Shown piece after piece: positions 63,159 through 64,000 of a stretch of 64,000 nt of DNA. The stretch is from Oasisia sp. SBJ-2009. Taxonomy: Eukaryota > Annelida > Polychaeta > Sabellida > Siboglinidae. The stretch lies in the NCBI GenBank assembly GCA_964017155.1, contig OZ024854.1, forward strand, positions 18,866,055-18,930,054, in the 5' to 3' direction. The notes below the pieces were generated by a model that was not told the origin of the DNA, did not search any database, and saw only the letters and a program-made list of their open reading frames with translations. A program made the position numbers and the translations under genes. The first letter of the stretch is position 1. Each line of letters begins with the position of its first letter.

Positions 63159-64000
63159 TGTAACAAACACAGATACACTATAACAGTGAAATAAATCTAC
63201 ATTTCACAGCAATGTTTCATGACATGCAAAAGGCGAGCAATGTTTTTAATAAATTAATTTCAGGACCTAAATGGCTAGCTATTTATGTCGGTCTGTCTGG
63301 ATCTAAGACAAACTTTAGTAGTTCCATGGGAACAATTAAGGATTGATTTAGGAGGTGCCAACTTATAGTCTACTTTTAACCATTTCAGTTCTCATTATTT
63401 CCAGAACTTTGCAACGTTCTGTTAAATGAAAAGTCTGCATATATTGTATTTACAATATGAATGGCTTTATAAAGTCTCATTGAACTAGTTGGCCTTTTTC
63501 GGAATAGTATTGTCAAACTGACATTTTTGTTCTGGCATTGACTTCCTCAGTGGATCTTTTACGTACCATGCTGGTGAAAGTCAGATATTACATAAAATAT
63601 TATGCTTGCCTGGTCCGGATTTCAAACTCAGAGAGTGCTAGCGTGCCACACAGTCACAGATCTATATGCTAGTCACTATATGTCATAATGTGTGCTCTCT
63701 AAGACAAGTATCAAAAACACAGTAGTTGATGTCTGGTCTGAATATTATCAATGTGCATATTGCAGAGCAGCAACCTGCAAATTACTTCAGTGTTTGCATT
63801 AGATCTACTTTAGGCTAAAATGTTTAGGGACCCACCCCCCTGTGACCTATTGGGTGAGAAGGTAATCACTGCTGGTATTTTGTCACCAATTGTATCAAAC
63901 AATTTTTTTGTGTTTATAGAAATCGTCAATTTGAATTGAATTGAACTTAATTTCGGTCACAACAACATACAAACATAAGCATAAACATGATTATAAAATG
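63159..64000. other. Upstream intron of the BTB zinc-finger gene
   Basis: An acceptor (TTACAG on the minus strand, ending at 63158) implies that this stretch is intron leading to a 5' non-coding exon not identified here. No gene or clear repeat is seen. Confidence 0.5.

Overview
This window is animal nuclear DNA: intron-rich genes with GT-AG junctions, CpG-poor AT-rich introns, many short inverted-repeat transposons and long micro- and minisatellites. The gene set (outer-dynein-arm calaxin, AF10/AF17, an ER J-protein, alpha-tubulin, a BTB zinc-finger protein) and the dispersed repeat with a 'TATAGCGC' core suggest a ciliated invertebrate, most likely a lophotrochozoan and probably a mollusc. 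The mollusc assignment is inference.

Layout. 1-4.7 kb: intergenic, with a TTAA inverted-repeat element, a small hairpin and a hAT-like non-autonomous element. 4.7-13.8 kb (+): calaxin (CLXN/EFCAB1), with a 781-bp tandem duplication in intron 1 and a minisatellite of about 53 units in intron 4. 15.9-27.6 kb (-): DNAJC1, ten exons assembled to a 526-residue ORF. 30.3-46.6 kb (+): an MLLT10/MLLT6 (AF10/AF17) homologue, seventeen exons assembled to an 877-residue ORF. 48.2-51.3 kb (-): alpha-tubulin, 451 residues in three exons, with a nested palindrome directly upstream. 56.4-63.2 kb (-): a BTB-C2H2 zinc-finger gene whose intron carries a 2.9-kb TTAA transposon with decayed THAP and P2X7-ballast-like coding pieces. 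All exon models were checked for phase: each assembled CDS is divisible by three and lacks internal stops.

The most unusual signal is a set of four independent minisatellites in three genes, each anchored exactly on an exon-intron junction. Calaxin exon 5, DNAJC1 exon 4 and MLLT10 exon 14 have arrays that repeat the 3' splice site plus the first bases of the exon; MLLT10 exon 5 has an array that repeats the last bases of the exon plus the 5' splice site. In each case the genuine exon is the terminal unit. An in-frame stop (inside every unit for three arrays, one upstream stop for the fourth) blocks productive use of the other copies. This puts about a hundred extra splice sites into 64 kb and may be an undescribed mode of minisatellite birth at splice junctions, or a layer of splice-site competition.

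DNAJC1 and MLLT10 are also neighbours in human (10p12.31), so the pair looks like ancient microsynteny, here head-to-head. No RNA genes or CRISPR arrays were recognised.
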